Source: Enoplosus armatus
Lineage: Eukaryota; Chordata; Actinopteri; Centrarchiformes; Enoplosidae
Reading direction: 5' to 3'
DNA: 64,000 nucleotides
Assembly: GCF_043641665.1 (NCBI RefSeq)
Contig: NC_092193.1
Span: 12,781,501-12,845,500 of the forward strand
A model generated the notes under the pieces. The model was not told the origin of the DNA, did not search any database, and saw only the letters and a program-made list of their open reading frames with translations. The position numbers and the translations under genes were made by a program. Below, one piece after another: positions 48,681 to 63,782 of this stretch; within the stretch, counting starts at the first letter, position 1, and the number at the start of each line of letters is the position of its first letter.

Positions 48681-48728
48681 AATATATATATTTATACATA
48701 CATATACATATGTATATATATATATATT
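48681..48728. repeat. (AT)n-rich tract with palindromic character
   Basis: About 48 bp of ATATATA/CATA units, largely self-complementary. Confidence 0.85.
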
Positions 48729-51700
48729 TCCAAATTCCATTATGGCCCCATATAATATTATATTATGATATAGAAATACAAGGAACATTTTGTTTTGGCA
48801 GCTGGAGATGACTGCACTCAAAACTGGACGCATGCTGAGATGTGGTGCTGTACTCTAACCATGGCCTGGGACAGTCTCAACTGAGATCACATTCTCTCCA
48901 AGATGCCAGAGTTAAGCTTTGTTAAGTTTTATTAACATTTATTTCAAAGACGGTCATGCTGTACACGGTTAGGTCAAAAGTGGGTAAGCCCACACACAGA
49001 AACACAACAGCCTGTTTATTGTTTACAAGTTGAATTGTATCTATAAAGATGTCAACCTGATCAGAGGTGGCAGACACGGTCCTGTTTACACTGGAGTTTA
49101 GATTTGTTTCTGTTGACGTGTTAATAGAGAAGTCATATAAGAAATCCAAATTGTTCCAGAATCAAACACTCCCCAACAACCACGAAGAGAGAAAACATAC
49201 CGTCCTGTCACATTTTCTTCTCCATGTGCTATGTTGGAGACGTTTGATCAGCCAGAGGAATAATCTTGTTTATGGTGGGATGAAAGAATGCCTAAACTAC
49301 TAGAGCAGAAGGTTGAGTTGATGAACACCAGAAAGGTTAGCTGCTTGTCTGTCTGGTACTTATTAGTGGAAACAGAGAGCTGTCCTTCAGTTTGAATGTG
49401 TTACTTGCAGGTCACGAGCCTAAAAACGCGTATTCTCTCTATGGATGCAGACAGGCCACCCATATACCTGAGCATTACTGGACGACAATAAGAATCCTGT
49501 TTCATGTGGTTTCAGATTCTACATGGTGCTTCAATACTACAGTTAAACCAATGCACCCAATAGTTTCAGCCTCAGTTACATTTTGACCACGTTCACTGAA
49601 CGGCTGTCACTTTTATGGATGAGGCCGCTCGTCTGCTGTGTCACTGAGTCATCTTAACTTATCTCAGTAACAGATCAGTTTTATATTGGATGGCTTTGCT
49701 CTCAAATCTCCCAAGTCTTTGCTGTGATCCAGCCAGAGGTCTTGATCCCCCATGGCTTTTAAGACACCTGACTACATGACACCTTTATATCTAATTGCTC
49801 CTTTGATGCCAGCTAACAAGAGACCACATTGTTATTCTACTGCCGTTTATATTATCCACTCGTAATGTTCTGGTATCAAAGATCCCTCTCTCAGGGCTAC
49901 ACGCAGCAGCTCAAATGTTTCTGATTGCCATTGTCACTGCATTTGGTGTGAGCCGCAGTAAGCCTCATACACATGATCTTTCCACTGGCAAACCGTGAGG
50001 CTGCAGATCTGTTCATGTTGAGTAACTGGGGATAGATACCTTGGTCAAGGGAGCTTTGGTGACAAAGGATGTTAAAAATACTGTTCGAGTTGCGTATGTT
50101 AATAGTTATACCACATGGTATTGTTCTCATATTTTGTCTTTTTTTGTCTAATGCTGTAGACCAGCATGACCCTGCTGACTGATCTGCAAACATCATTTAA
50201 TCAGAAAGAGTCTTGTTGTTTACTCCAGTCAAGTTGTTTCAGGTCTGATGAAAGAATGCTTGAACTCCTCCAGCAGAAAGGTGTTTTTTGCCAACCAACA
50301 CAAAGCTTTATTCTTGATGGCAGAATCTGGCAGCCTGGTATTTATTATACATTTTACAATATATGGAAACATAGAAGGTCAACTTTCAGATCCTCTCAAG
50401 CCTTTGACATCTCTGTGCTATGGAGGTAGAAGAAATTACAGAGGGAATGATTTTGCCTTCCTGGTGATGTTGGAACAGCCACCTCAGGGGTTTGAACTAT
50501 AAGCCAAAACCAACTGAGGGCAAAAAGAAAAGAAGTTTAACTATGATATAGTGCTGCTGTCAAATAACAATGTTATATTTTCCAATGCTCAAAAAGTGAA
50601 CACAAACATTTTTTTCCTGGTTCACAAACATGTCATTTTACAATTACAGTGATTTGAAAGGATTTGTTGCTTAGTAACCCAGAAAATCAAAGACAGTTGA
50701 ATATTTTGACCTCAGGTAAATAACAAAAAAGGAATTGTTTCATGAAACAAACAACAAACCGATACGTCAATACTCGATTGTAGTGGTTGTGGTGTTGTTC
50801 TAATGACCTGCTATATATTCAATGTCAGATAACAAATATCTGTAAGCTACATTAATGCACTTCATCTACAGTCATTTTTCATTTAATTCACTGCTCAGCA
50901 GCCTGTGCAGATTTTACAGCCTGCTTCATAATGTTGCTCTTTATAGAGGAAGCACTGCCTGCAGTTTGTCATGTGTTAATATTTATCCAAGAACGCATCC
51001 CTTCAAGGCTCCAAAATAATGGGGATTGTTTAATAAAACTTAAATGGAATCTGCCGCTATTGTTTTAAAGGATAATTCTACAAAAACCTTTAAGACGGTG
51101 CCCTGCTGAACCATCTGTTGTAAGAAGACCACTGTGCACTTTTTTAAATATGTTCTTTCTTAAAACACAAAGAGTTTCATTGTTAGTGGTGTCCGGGGAG
51201 AATGGATGGGTCTGGGTTTCAGAAGATTTAAGGACAGGATCTCAGTCAGACATAAGGTTTAGATTGAGTATGAAGAGGGACCGCTCTCCTTTGGTGGGTA
51301 GTAAGGACGAGAGTATGAGTTTTTGTTCACAGAACAACACTGCCACCTGTTGGTGTTTAAGTAGTACCACAAGTCCCAACCTTGGATTGACTCCAGTAAG
51401 TCAAGTTAAAACTGCAAAAGGGCATAAGGCTGGTGTCAAACTAGCATTCAAGTATGCCATCTCTGTCTTCAAATCTAATCTTGCAATCAAATGTCTAAAC
51501 TTGTAATAGTCAGACAATCAGTTTATCCTACAAATATCTACCTTCTTGATTATCCATTACCTGAAATTTCAAACTCTAAATAATCACAACCTTTACAGTA
51601 TTGTTTGCTAAAGTTAAATCAGCTACTTTCGAAAATAGTTTTCTAGTTTGTGTATCCATCCAGATTGTATTCATATCATGTAAGTCACTTTAAGCATCGT

Positions 51701-52037
51701 CATGTCAGAGTTTATATAAAACATCATGAAAGATTCAATAAAATGTCCTATTAACTCAAAAGCACTTGGCTACTGTAAACTTTCTTTTCTTTAAATGACA
51801 GCTTGAAGAATTTGTCAGAATATTCAATTTTTTTGTGTGCGTTTTCTTTTTGCTTCTTTTATCCAAATAAACTGATTGTAACTTTGATTGGAAAAGATGG
51901 ACGGGAGTGATTAACACAACTTGCAGATTTGTTTCCATTGCCTCCATGTATCATTTCACACTCCTGGTCGATAGGTGGCGATATTTTCAGTGTTTTGTAC
52001 TCCTCTCTTGGTGGTTTTGCACAACAAATAATTCAAT

Positions 52038-52106
52038 ATGGCGGCCCACAGGATAACATGTTTAGGGTTAAATGCCCTTTATTCCTCTGTCTGCGCCCCA
52101 ATGCAG
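52038..52106 (+). CDS. mrps14: mrps14 exon 1
   Basis: 23 codons starting at atATGGCG and ending CAG/gtaactt. Encodes the presumed mitochondrial leader ([18 protein letters not shown]). Chosen over the overlapping ATG at 52060 because this frame joins in phase 0 to the conserved exon 2 and resembles the human N-terminus MAA. Confidence 0.85.
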
Positions 52107-53932
52107 GTAACTTACTTATTATAACGTTGCATTTTGTGGTTTTAGTGTTTTCAGTAAGAGTCCATCGCATATGTATGACAGAAGGATAGAGAAAACAGCG
52201 TTTTCAATATTAGCTAGTAGCCTTGCTAGCTTTCTGACGTTAGCTTCGTAGCTAATGCTAGTTAGCCTGCTAGGTGACGAACGTCTTTTATGTTGTTGCT
52301 AAATAACTACCTGTTCATTTACCGTAATAGCTAATAGCAAGACAATTGTCTGATTGTTAAAACTGAAACGTTTCTCGCGAGTTTTGTCTGCGGCAGCTTA
52401 TATAAGATTTTAAGTCGTTTCTAAAGCTAACGGTTTAAATACATCCTTACCTGTGTGACGACTTTGAGCCTTCCTCACATCAGCCTCAGTAATGTCAGGC
52501 TGTGCCATATTGAAATGTTACCGCATAGGGACACAAGGCAAGGGTGGAATATGTCAAGGAGGAAAGTAAATAAGATGCTTTGTGCTTGCTGTCAACTGTT
52601 ATGTCTGACAGGACAGAGGAATTTGTAATAAAAATAAACAACCAATTATTACAGTTTGACATGAGCTTCTCTTTACTTTACAGTTTTTCCCATACTACAA
52701 AAATGCAGTTTATGTGTCTATTTAAGAGACACGTTTCAATCAGTGATTTTTTTCAATCAATATTGGTTTTATTTCATAGCTAGATTGCTACATAGTAGAG
52801 TAGAAACTGATGCTATTATAAGGATGAGTGACGAGGTGATGTTGAGTGAGTCCCAAAGACCATACTGGCTTTAGGACTTCAGTTGCGGATGAATCAAAAT
52901 GACCATGATTATCGGTACGTAAATCTACACCTGTATGTTAGTGAGTGATGTTCTCAATCTACTATCTGCAAAAAGGCTTTAAGAACAGCCTATAACGCTC
53001 AGATCTGGGAAGAAGCGGTTCACTCTGTGTGTGGTACTACTACCCAGGGGCATAATACTAATTGTCAGTCAATAACACCTGCTGGATCTCTGTGTGCAGG
53101 CCCTGAGGAGCTGCTGGGGGGCGGTGGAGCAGGTGAGGGGTTACTACGTTGACTGGAGGATGCTGAAGGACCTCAAGAGAAGACAGATGGCCTTTGACTA
53201 TGCTGATGAGAGGCTACGGATCAATGCACTGAGGAAGAACACCATCCTACCCAAAGAGCTTCAGGTATAATGCAATGTTTCGACTCTTATTTTAGTCTTA
53301 GTCTTTCTGTTGTCCTAATTGATGAGGAAGCTGTAGTTACAGCTCATTGTTACGGTTCATTGTTTTGAAAATGACTTATTACTCTCTACGTCATTTTTGC
53401 AATATTTCATTACCAATGCAGTATGAATTGCCACTAAATCTTCATTATGGTTAGTCAGAAAAAATTGAGCCTGCATCTTTGTGCACATCTCTAACTAGCT
53501 GAATGTTTTCCTGTTGTAGCAAATGTTCTCCTTTGCATGAAAAGAAGTAGTGAATAAAAAAAGAGTAAAAGTTTCATGTTGTATGTGCAGCAGACAACAC
53601 AAGTCGTTAACAGTATATAGTGAAGAAGGCACAGTTGTGCATATTTTGTGATCATTATGGGAGATGATTCATAATATCCAGGTGATTCCAAATTATTTAA
53701 AATACAAATAAACACTGAGTTCCTAAACATTTAAAAAAAATCTTTGCAGGAAGTGGCAGATAAAGAAATTTCAGCATTACCAAGGGACAGCTGCCCTGTG
53801 AGAATACGCAACAGGTGTGTGATGACCTCCAGACCTCGGGGAGTGAAGCAGAGGTGGCGACTGAGCCGGATTGTCTTCCGTCATTTAGCTGACCACAACC
53901 AGATGTCTGGGATTTTTAGGGCAAGGTGGTGA
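52038..53932 (+). CDS. mrps14: 28S (small-subunit) mitochondrial ribosomal protein S14, uS14m
   Basis: Component of the mitochondrial ribosome small subunit head, nuclear-encoded and imported into the matrix. Exons 52038-52106, 53100-53264 and 53750-53932 join in phase 0 to 138 aa (human MRPS14 is 128). The start [11 protein letters not shown] is a short, weakly basic leader suited to mitochondrial import. The conserved body reads [20 protein letters not shown], then [35 protein letters not shown] and [16 protein letters not shown], ending SGIFRARW, essentially the human sequence. All introns are GT-AG. mRNA 3' end signals are seen at 54037 and 54315. Upstream, tnn points the other way. Confidence 0.95.
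53100..53264 (+). CDS. mrps14: mrps14 exon 2
   Basis: 55 codons between tgtgtgcag/G and CAG/gtataa. Carries [20 protein letters not shown] and [12 protein letters not shown], highly conserved in MRPS14. Confidence 0.95.
53750..53932 (+). CDS. mrps14: mrps14 exon 3
   Basis: 60 codons plus TGA, after tctttgcag. Contains the uS14 signature region [20 protein letters not shown] and [16 protein letters not shown] to the stop. Confidence 0.97.
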   Translation, partial: EVADKEISALPRDSCPVRIRNRCVMTSRPRGVKQRWRLSRIVFRHLADHNQMSGIFRARW

Positions 53933-54036
53933 CTGGGGATCTATTGGACACTGCAGTCTGAAGAGCAGGACATCAGCATTCAATACAGACTCGTTTTGGC
54001 CCTTTAGTGTCTGGAGTCTTTAGAGGTATTGACTGT

Positions 54037-54042
54037 AATAAA
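54037..54042 (+). terminator. mrps14 polyadenylation signal (AATAAA)
   Basis: First AATAAA after the mrps14 stop, about 105 nt downstream. A second one at 54315-54320 could serve a longer 3' UTR. Confidence 0.5.
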
Positions 54043-54865
54043 ACAGTTCCGCCACTACCCACAAAAAAGCATGGAAGGTGTTAATGGTTAAAGTGAATCC
54101 ACTGAGATTACTGCAGCATCTTCAGCATTTTGTATATGCAGAGGGGGACATGAATATATCCTTTCTGTAGATGATGTTTGTCCCGGTCTTTTGTTTTCTT
54201 ATGGCTCTTCTATAATATGAAAAACAACAAAATACATAATATTTATAGAGAAAATTCTAATGTGAGTCCTCAGAGAAAATGTCCGTATTAACTTACTGTG
54301 CTCAGAAATGGATGAATAAATATTAATGTACATGACTAACCTTTTGTGTCTTGGTTTATTTTGGAATGTAGAAGTTGATACAGACAGCTAACTTGATGAC
54401 TTTTCTTTCAAATATACTGTGTGGTTGTATATGGTTGGATTAAGAGTATTTTATTTCAATAGAAGCGTCTAGAGATTTTATCTATTATATACTGAATTGA
54501 GAAAACCCAAATCAAGATGAGTTGTTACCAACTGGAGTCCTAAACTTCGTAGAATACAGGATGGGGTTTAATATCAAATGCAATCACTAACCTTGATTAA
54601 ATAAAATAAAATATCATTTTCATTTTCATCAATTTATACATTAAATATATTTTGTTATACTCTATATACAAAGTATTAATAGAATAAAATAAGCAGTGAA
54701 AGTGGTGCAAATTGGTGAATGGAAACAAAACTCTGCATCCATTATTAAGTTATGTTACGATGTGAAGTCTGAAAGGCATAATAAAAAATAAAGTCGAGCA
54801 ATTAACTACTTTTAGAACTTTTAGTGAGAATTTATTTGAATTATATTTTATGGATGTCAACACGT

Positions 54866-54948
54866 CGGTCCAGTGGGTGGCGGTATTGCATCTATAAACT
54901 GGCTTCTCAACCGCCAGAAATCAAAAATAACAAGAAGAAGAAGAAGAA
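54866..54948 (+). repeat. Teleost short repeat (GGCGGTA...CCGCC plus GAA tract) upstream of cacybp
   Basis: ggtggcggtattgca, then tctcaaccgcca and an (AAG)n run. I recognise this arrangement, with the two complementary GGCGG/CCGCC blocks and the GAA tail, as a frequent short interspersed sequence in fish genomes. It ends about 80 nt before the cacybp ATG, so it overlaps the likely promoter or 5' UTR. Confidence 0.5.
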
Positions 54949-55026
54949 CTGCCGAATCAGAGCAGGAAAGATAACTCAAACACATTTCTGATCCTAGCTA
55001 CCATAGCTGATAAATACAAACCCTAA

Positions 55027-55044
55027 ATGGATCTAACCGAACAG
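55027..55044 (+). CDS. cacybp: cacybp exon 1
   Basis: Six codons (MDLTEQ) before CAG/gtaaac. Too short to detect as an open frame. Chosen because it is an ATG exon with a good donor in phase 0 with exon 2, about 80 nt after a promoter-proximal repeat. Confidence 0.75.
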
Positions 55045-57653
55045 GTAAACAGCTTTTTAAAATAATTTTAATAGGCAAAACTTTAATTTGTAACGTTATG
55101 CGATTGACTAGCTGAATCTAACGACATGATTCCACTGAAATCAATGCTACGTTAGCTAACGTTAGTTAACGAAGCTAGTTAGCAAGCCACTGCGAACCAG
55201 CAAAGTGGTGTTGTTTTTAATCTGTACTTTTATTTTTTCACCAAACTTAAACGTATTTGCCCAAGATGATAACAGTGCAGAGTCATGTGTGGCGGCATGT
55301 GACAGTTAGCTAGCTAGCTAGCAAGCAGCAAGCTCCAAGACTGGAGTTTAACGTTACTAGGACATTCTAGCAATGTAATGATAACATAACTTTTAGCTAA
55401 CGTCGAAGATCATGTGTCATCATGGCATCGAGGTGAAAGTGGAGAATTTTATGTTTTTGTTTGGCTTAAGCGTTATCGCTTAAATAAGCATAGGGGACAA
55501 TCTATGTATCATCCACCTGTAGTAGTAAGTTAGTTGGCATCTTTTACCATCTAATGTTACCTTAGCTTCCCTCATGTGTAAATCAATGATGGGGTAACTT
55601 TAATCGATCCTGTTCCGAGAGTGTCAACTCCAAGGAAGCAGTGAACTGATTTAACAAGGCAAAACTTAAAGTATCACTATCAATAACTAATATTTACCCT
55701 GATTTGTGCGAGGGCGCCAGACACGAATTCTTACGTAGTAGAGCAACGTCGGTGTGATAAAACGCTTGAGGGCACGATTGTACATTTCCAGTTACAGGGT
55801 GATTTGCATTACATAAGACACTGGGCAAAAAGTGGAGAATACAAAAGAAATTTGTTAGCAGGGCTGGAACTAGCAAATCAGTTGTATGTATAAAAAAAAA
55901 GATTAATTTAGACGGTACAGTATCAAAAACAATTAATTAATGCTATGGTGGTTCTTTGCCCTATACAGATCAACCAGTTGGAGGCAGATTTGCTGGAGCT
56001 GGGGTCACTCTTGGAGAAGGCAGAGCAGAAAAGAGTGCAGGAGCTGCTAAAGCAGGAGCAAAAGAAGGTGGAGAAGGAGCTTGCCGTCAAACGACAACAG
56101 AAGGAGCTGCAAGCCAGGAGACAGGCAGACCCATCTGCTGCCTCTAAAGCAACATACACAGTCAAGATCACCAACTATGGTATGGTGCCATTGTTTAGTA
56201 AGACTATCTTTTGTGAGAAAGTGCAACAGTTAAGATGTGTGCAAGAGCTGAAAAAGTATTTGGAAATTGTTCACACTTTTGTCTTCTATGCAGCATGGGA
56301 CCAGTCAGAGAAATTTGTCAAAATTTACCTTACATTGAAGGATGTGCACAAAATTCCATCAGAAAATGTGGAGGTCAAATTTACAGAAGGGTAAGGTGAT
56401 AATACAGTATATACACACAGTGTTTATTATTCATCATGTGTCACTGACCATATAATTGCATTTGCTCATTCTCTCTTTTGCAGGTCATTTTCTGTGTTGG
56501 TAAAGGATCTAGATAAAAAAAACCATCAGATGACAATCCTCAACCTGTTGTACTCCATCGATGAAAAGGAAAGCTATAAGAAGGTAAATAAAGCCTTTTC
56601 ATTTTTTATTTTTTTTTTAATGGAAGGAGGCACGAGTTAATTAAATTAGTTAATCCATAATACAAATCTTAAATACATTTCTGACACTTTACTGTTTTGT
56701 TACATCTCTTTACATCTTGCAACCATTTTGTTTTTAAAGATTGTTATCATATTGTCACACACTGGGTGGATTTTTTCTGTTGTGAATGGTTGAACTACAT
56801 TAAGCGGTTTGTGACTGCTACAGGGCAGAAAGTAGACTCTAAAACAAACTCAAAGTACCAATCCTTTATTTGCTACATTGAATTATCAACTGCTTAGGGC
56901 TAAGGTTCTGTTCAACAATTGCTAAATGTTTCTCACAGATCCAGTAGCAACAAAGAAACATGGGCATCTAGTATTCCCTTTTCTTGGCAACTGTCGAAAG
57001 GTCTGTAACCATCTTTCCTCCCTTCAACAGATAAAAACAGACATGGTCCTGGTCATGTGCAAGAAGCAGTCAACAAAGAAGTGGGAATGCCTAACAAAGG
57101 TGGAAAAGCAGTCTAAAGAGAAAGAGTAAGTTCAAAGAAATAAGGAATATTGATTCATTTTAATTCAAGTAGTTTGCACAAAGCAGGGATTTTAAATGGT
57201 GTAAGCCCACTGCAATGTGTCTGTAGCTAATGACACATTGGCATGAGCAGTTGTGTGCAAGATTAGCATAATGACCATCATTTTCTAACTATTTGAAACC
57301 TTCCCCCCCCCACATATATAGTAAAGATAAACAGGATTGTGACAGAGTCAGAAACTATTAATGTGCAGTACCACATCTGTGTGCCAGGTGTCGCTGTATA
57401 TGATGCAGCAATATAGGATGAGAATGAGAATCCCACTCCTCCGATGAACTCATACAAAATTATCCTGTTGTCACTCAACAGTAAACCCAATGTAGATGAG
57501 AGTGCAGACCCCAGTGATGGCCTGATGAGCATGCTGAAGAAGATTTACTCCGATGGAGATGACGAGATGAAGAGAACCATCAACAAAGCCTGGTCTGAGT
57601 CCCAAGAGAAGAAAATACGAGGAGAAGGAGGAGATGGCATGATGGACTTCTGA
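55027..57653 (+). CDS. cacybp: Calcyclin-binding protein / Siah-interacting protein
   Basis: Adaptor bridging Siah-1 to Skp1-type ubiquitin ligase complexes (beta-catenin turnover); also binds S100A6 (calcyclin) and tubulin. Exons 55027-55044, 55969-56179, 56294-56390, 56484-56583, 57031-57125 and 57482-57653 join to 693 nt, 230 aa plus stop (human 228). The N-terminal helical hairpin is rich in K/E/Q ([20 protein letters not shown]). A CS domain starts near residue 69 ([20 protein letters not shown]). The C-terminal SGS domain has [20 protein letters not shown] and MKRTINKAW. The splice after NY gives Ala where human has Gly. The gene ends in GGDGMMDF. Confidence 0.95.
55305..55325. repeat. 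Short (TAGC)n tract in cacybp intron 1
   Basis: Four to five GCTA units, within a stretch rich in gttagc-type words. Confidence 0.8.
55969..56179 (+). CDS. cacybp: cacybp exon 2
   Basis: 211 nt, phase 0 to phase 1. Encodes [20 protein letters not shown], the charged helix and the start of the CS domain (YTVKITNY). Acceptor ctatacag, donor TATG/gtatgg. Confidence 0.92.
56294..56390 (+). CDS. cacybp: cacybp exon 3
   Basis: 97 nt, phase 1 to phase 2. [20 protein letters not shown], then [10 protein letters not shown], the core of the CS domain, matching human [20 protein letters not shown]. Confidence 0.93.
56484..56583 (+). CDS. cacybp: cacybp exon 4
   Basis: 100 nt, phase 2 to phase 0. [20 protein letters not shown], then [11 protein letters not shown], the last CS strands (human SFDLLVKNLNGKSYSMIVNN). 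Confidence 0.92.
57031..57125 (+). CDS. cacybp: cacybp exon 5
   Basis: 95 nt, phase 0 to phase 2. [20 protein letters not shown], then [11 protein letters not shown]. Matches human VKTDTVLILCRKK and WDYLTQVEKECKEK. Confidence 0.92.
57482..57653 (+). CDS. cacybp: cacybp exon 6 (SGS domain)
   Basis: 172 nt including [23 protein letters not shown], then [17 protein letters not shown]: the SGS domain, very close to human. Confidence 0.95.
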
Positions 57654-57867
57654 ACTGCATTCACTGCTTTTTCTCAGCAGGACCAAGGGAGAGCTGCCAG
57701 GGATGCAGCTGACATGACTTGAATATTAAATGTTATGGGTTGAAACTAAAGTCCTATATGAGTAATATTTCCACAAAATCCAGAAATTCATTATACAGCT
57801 CATAAATAAGGTGTAGGGATTAATGTCTAAGACCTAATAGGCATGAGACATAATGCATAAAGCTGTC

Positions 57868-57873
57868 AATAAA
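57868..57873 (+). terminator. cacybp polyadenylation signal (AATAAA)
   Basis: AATAAA about 215 nt after the cacybp stop, the first canonical signal. Confidence 0.5.
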
Positions 57874-59004
57874 TTGCATAAAATGCCTGTTCAAACATAA
57901 GGCTGTCCAGCAGATAGCAGCCTTAACACAGCAAGAAATCACAATGTTTCATCACTTTGTTTTTAGGTAGTCAGATTGAAAAGGGTAAAAGTGCAGGTGT
58001 TTTTCTTGAGATAAATATCTGTCAGTACTTGGACGTATACGTTCTTGTGCAGAATTCAGTGCAGCTTAAACAGCTGATATTTAAGTTGTTTTCAGGTGTG
58101 GATTTGCCAAAGTTTTGCTCTTATTCCTCTAATGACCAACCAGAGGGCTCCTCTGACTTCTCTTAAAGTCTTCATACCAGCCTTTTATTTTCCTTTTTGT
58201 CATTCCATAAATAGATCAAATCAAAGCAGTAAAGGTAGTGCTACTTGTACATCAGTCCAGTGTAATACTTTACGTCACTGCACGGGTCTGCGTTGGAACC
58301 CACTCCTGTTGCATAGTGTAATGCTCTAAAACACGTTCTTTGAAATTCCCTCATGTGACTGTTTGTTTCTTACTATAATCTCTTTTTACAGTAGCACTGT
58401 TTAAAGTTGTGATGTTCCCTCCAACATTTGTGAATATGTGAAATGTATGATTAAGTTGATTATTTTACTTACATGTACTGTTGCTCGCCCTCAGGTTGTT
58501 CATGAAGTTCTCACAAATACAGATCCTGAACTGATTGCCTTGCCTCTGTTTGTTTGCTCTGGTTTTGAGATCAGAATAGATTTTATTCAGTGTTCTGACC
58601 CACCATTTATTTTAGACTAGGCTGGCCCTGCCACATGCTGTCATCATGTCTTGAAGAGTTTAAATGTTGTGTAGTCATACATTAAATATGCCCTCACAGA
58701 GGCCTGACTGCTCATAGAATTTTTTTTTAATTACAAGATGGTGACTACCTAAATTTAACCCACAGAAACCAAAAGGAGAACTCTGCTCTTACAGTCCATA
58801 CAAACCTCCACCTAAACATTCAAATATATAGTAATATGAGCAATGGTCCAGATACTATAGACACAATAATGGATTCTGGTACCGCTTCTAATTGCTCATG
58901 GCCTGTCTTGATGTTTAATCAGCACAACATAGACAAGTGAATTAAGGGAGTTTTAAATAATTCATACTATCAAAGAGCATGGGCTTTCGAGCTTCACGTT
59001 TTGT

Positions 59005-59020
59005 CCACCAGGTGGCAGCC
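59005..59020 (+). promoter_or_regulatory. CTCF-consensus-like site upstream of plk3
   Basis: CCACCAGGTGGCAGCC fits the vertebrate CTCF core (CCASNAGRKGGCR) well, about 1 kb upstream of the plk3 promoter. No binding data; motif only. Confidence 0.35.
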
Positions 59021-59055
59021 GCGATCAATAGTTCACACGGGTTTCTCTGGGGATT

Positions 59056-59064
59056 ACACACACG

Positions 59065-59095
<31 letters not shown>
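59056..59095. repeat. Compound (CA)n(CG)n(CA)n repeat upstream of plk3
   Basis: CACA, then about six CG units, then about 14 CA units. Alternating purine-pyrimidine DNA of this kind can adopt the Z form. About 900 bp before the plk3 TATA box. Confidence 0.9.
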
Positions 59096-59103
<8 letters not shown>

Positions 59104-59943
59104 AATATACCCCAAGATTTATTGCAGAAATGTGTGCTTTTATTTTGTAGGGTTTTGGCAGCATAAAAAACTCGTCTCTGTGCCAGCAGCTTTGCTAAAT
59201 TAAATTATAAGACAATAATTTTATGATCTGTAGGTCCTAAATGATTTATGATATGTCCTATGATTATTGGGGACATACAAATAGTGGTCATATTATTTGA
59301 TCGGTTGTGATCGGTCCATGATAGTTTGGCTGCATGACTGCTCGGAATATGTCGTACAATTTCTACATTAGATATCCTCAATATGTGCATTTGCAGCACG
59401 TGTTACGTTGCCACCTCAGGTGATACATGAGTGAATGTGGGAAACTGTAAATCACCATTGGTCCTGGGGGAGTGTTGTAACACGGCACGCACAACTTTTA
59501 TGGAGCAGATGACTCATTAAGATTTTACTCCACGAAGCGTTTCCTCGTCGCTCAGTAGTGTAAAGGTGGACTAACGAAAGGCCAAAAGTTCATTAAAATG
59601 AGGATTTACTTGGCTGTTCTCGGAGGTGTCACGCGCTGCATCATCACATCAGTCCCAGGGACACATTCAATAAACTGAGTCTGTAGATTTAAGATGACAA
59701 ACGCTGGAAACCCCCCGACCCCCTGCCCGGGTTACCGCGTGTCGTCGGCCTCACGGCAGCACTGAGGCACGCGCCACATCAACGTGATTTATACCGATTC
59801 TCTTTTTTCTTCTTCTTCTCGCGAGCTCTTTCATTCATGTTTTTCTTACATATCAGAGACATTTTTGATTGAGATTCCGTCTGAGCAAATCGTCTGGACT
59901 TTCTCCACCAGTGCGCCACCTCCACCCCCCGCCCCCAGCTCCA

Positions 59944-59967
59944 TGACGTCGCCGCTCGCCTATATAG
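59944..59967 (+). promoter_or_regulatory. plk3 core promoter: CRE-like site and TATA box
   Basis: TGACGTCG at 59944-59951 differs from the cAMP response element TGACGTCA by one base. TATATAG at 59961-59967 follows. The local sequence is GC-richer than its surroundings. A TATA box here predicts a start of transcription near 59990-60000, leaving about 125 nt of 5' UTR before the ATG at 60122. This fits the immediate-early behaviour known for PLK3. Confidence 0.6.
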
Positions 59968-60121
59968 CGTCAGAGAGCCGTGCCCAGACACGCCAGATGG
60001 AGACAGTCGGACGAGGTGGACGCATCATTACGCACCAGACCGACTGCTGAGAAAATAAGCGAAAGGGATATACACTTCTGTATATACACATACGAACTGT
60101 TCCTTTGCACCGCTGTGTTCA

Positions 60122-63782
<3,661 letters not shown>

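Larger units (their letters stand above)
33061..52037. other. About 19 kb between tnn and mrps14, no coding exon recognised
   Basis: Contains repeats and microsatellites listed separately. It should hold the tnn promoter and 5' noncoding exon(s), since tnn (minus) and mrps14 (plus) diverge from here. Open frames are short, low in complexity or repeat-derived. Nothing matched a family I know. Confidence 0.6.
53933..55026. other. mrps14 3' UTR and cacybp upstream region
   Basis: Two AATAAA signals for mrps14, AT-rich spacer, then a fish short repeat with a GAA tract just before cacybp. No gene seen. Confidence 0.6.
57654..60121. other. cacybp 3' UTR and plk3 upstream region
   Basis: The first 200-1000 nt probably hold cacybp 3' UTR. 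Beyond 59500 the sequence becomes GC-richer and CpG-containing towards the plk3 promoter. Short open frames here have no recognisable product. Confidence 0.6.

Noticed and set aside
49270..50300. Two similar words (gatgaaagaatgc, then ctcc/tac-agcagaa) about 1 kb apart
   Set aside because: Similarity fades after about 35 bp; not enough to claim a duplication or coding exon.
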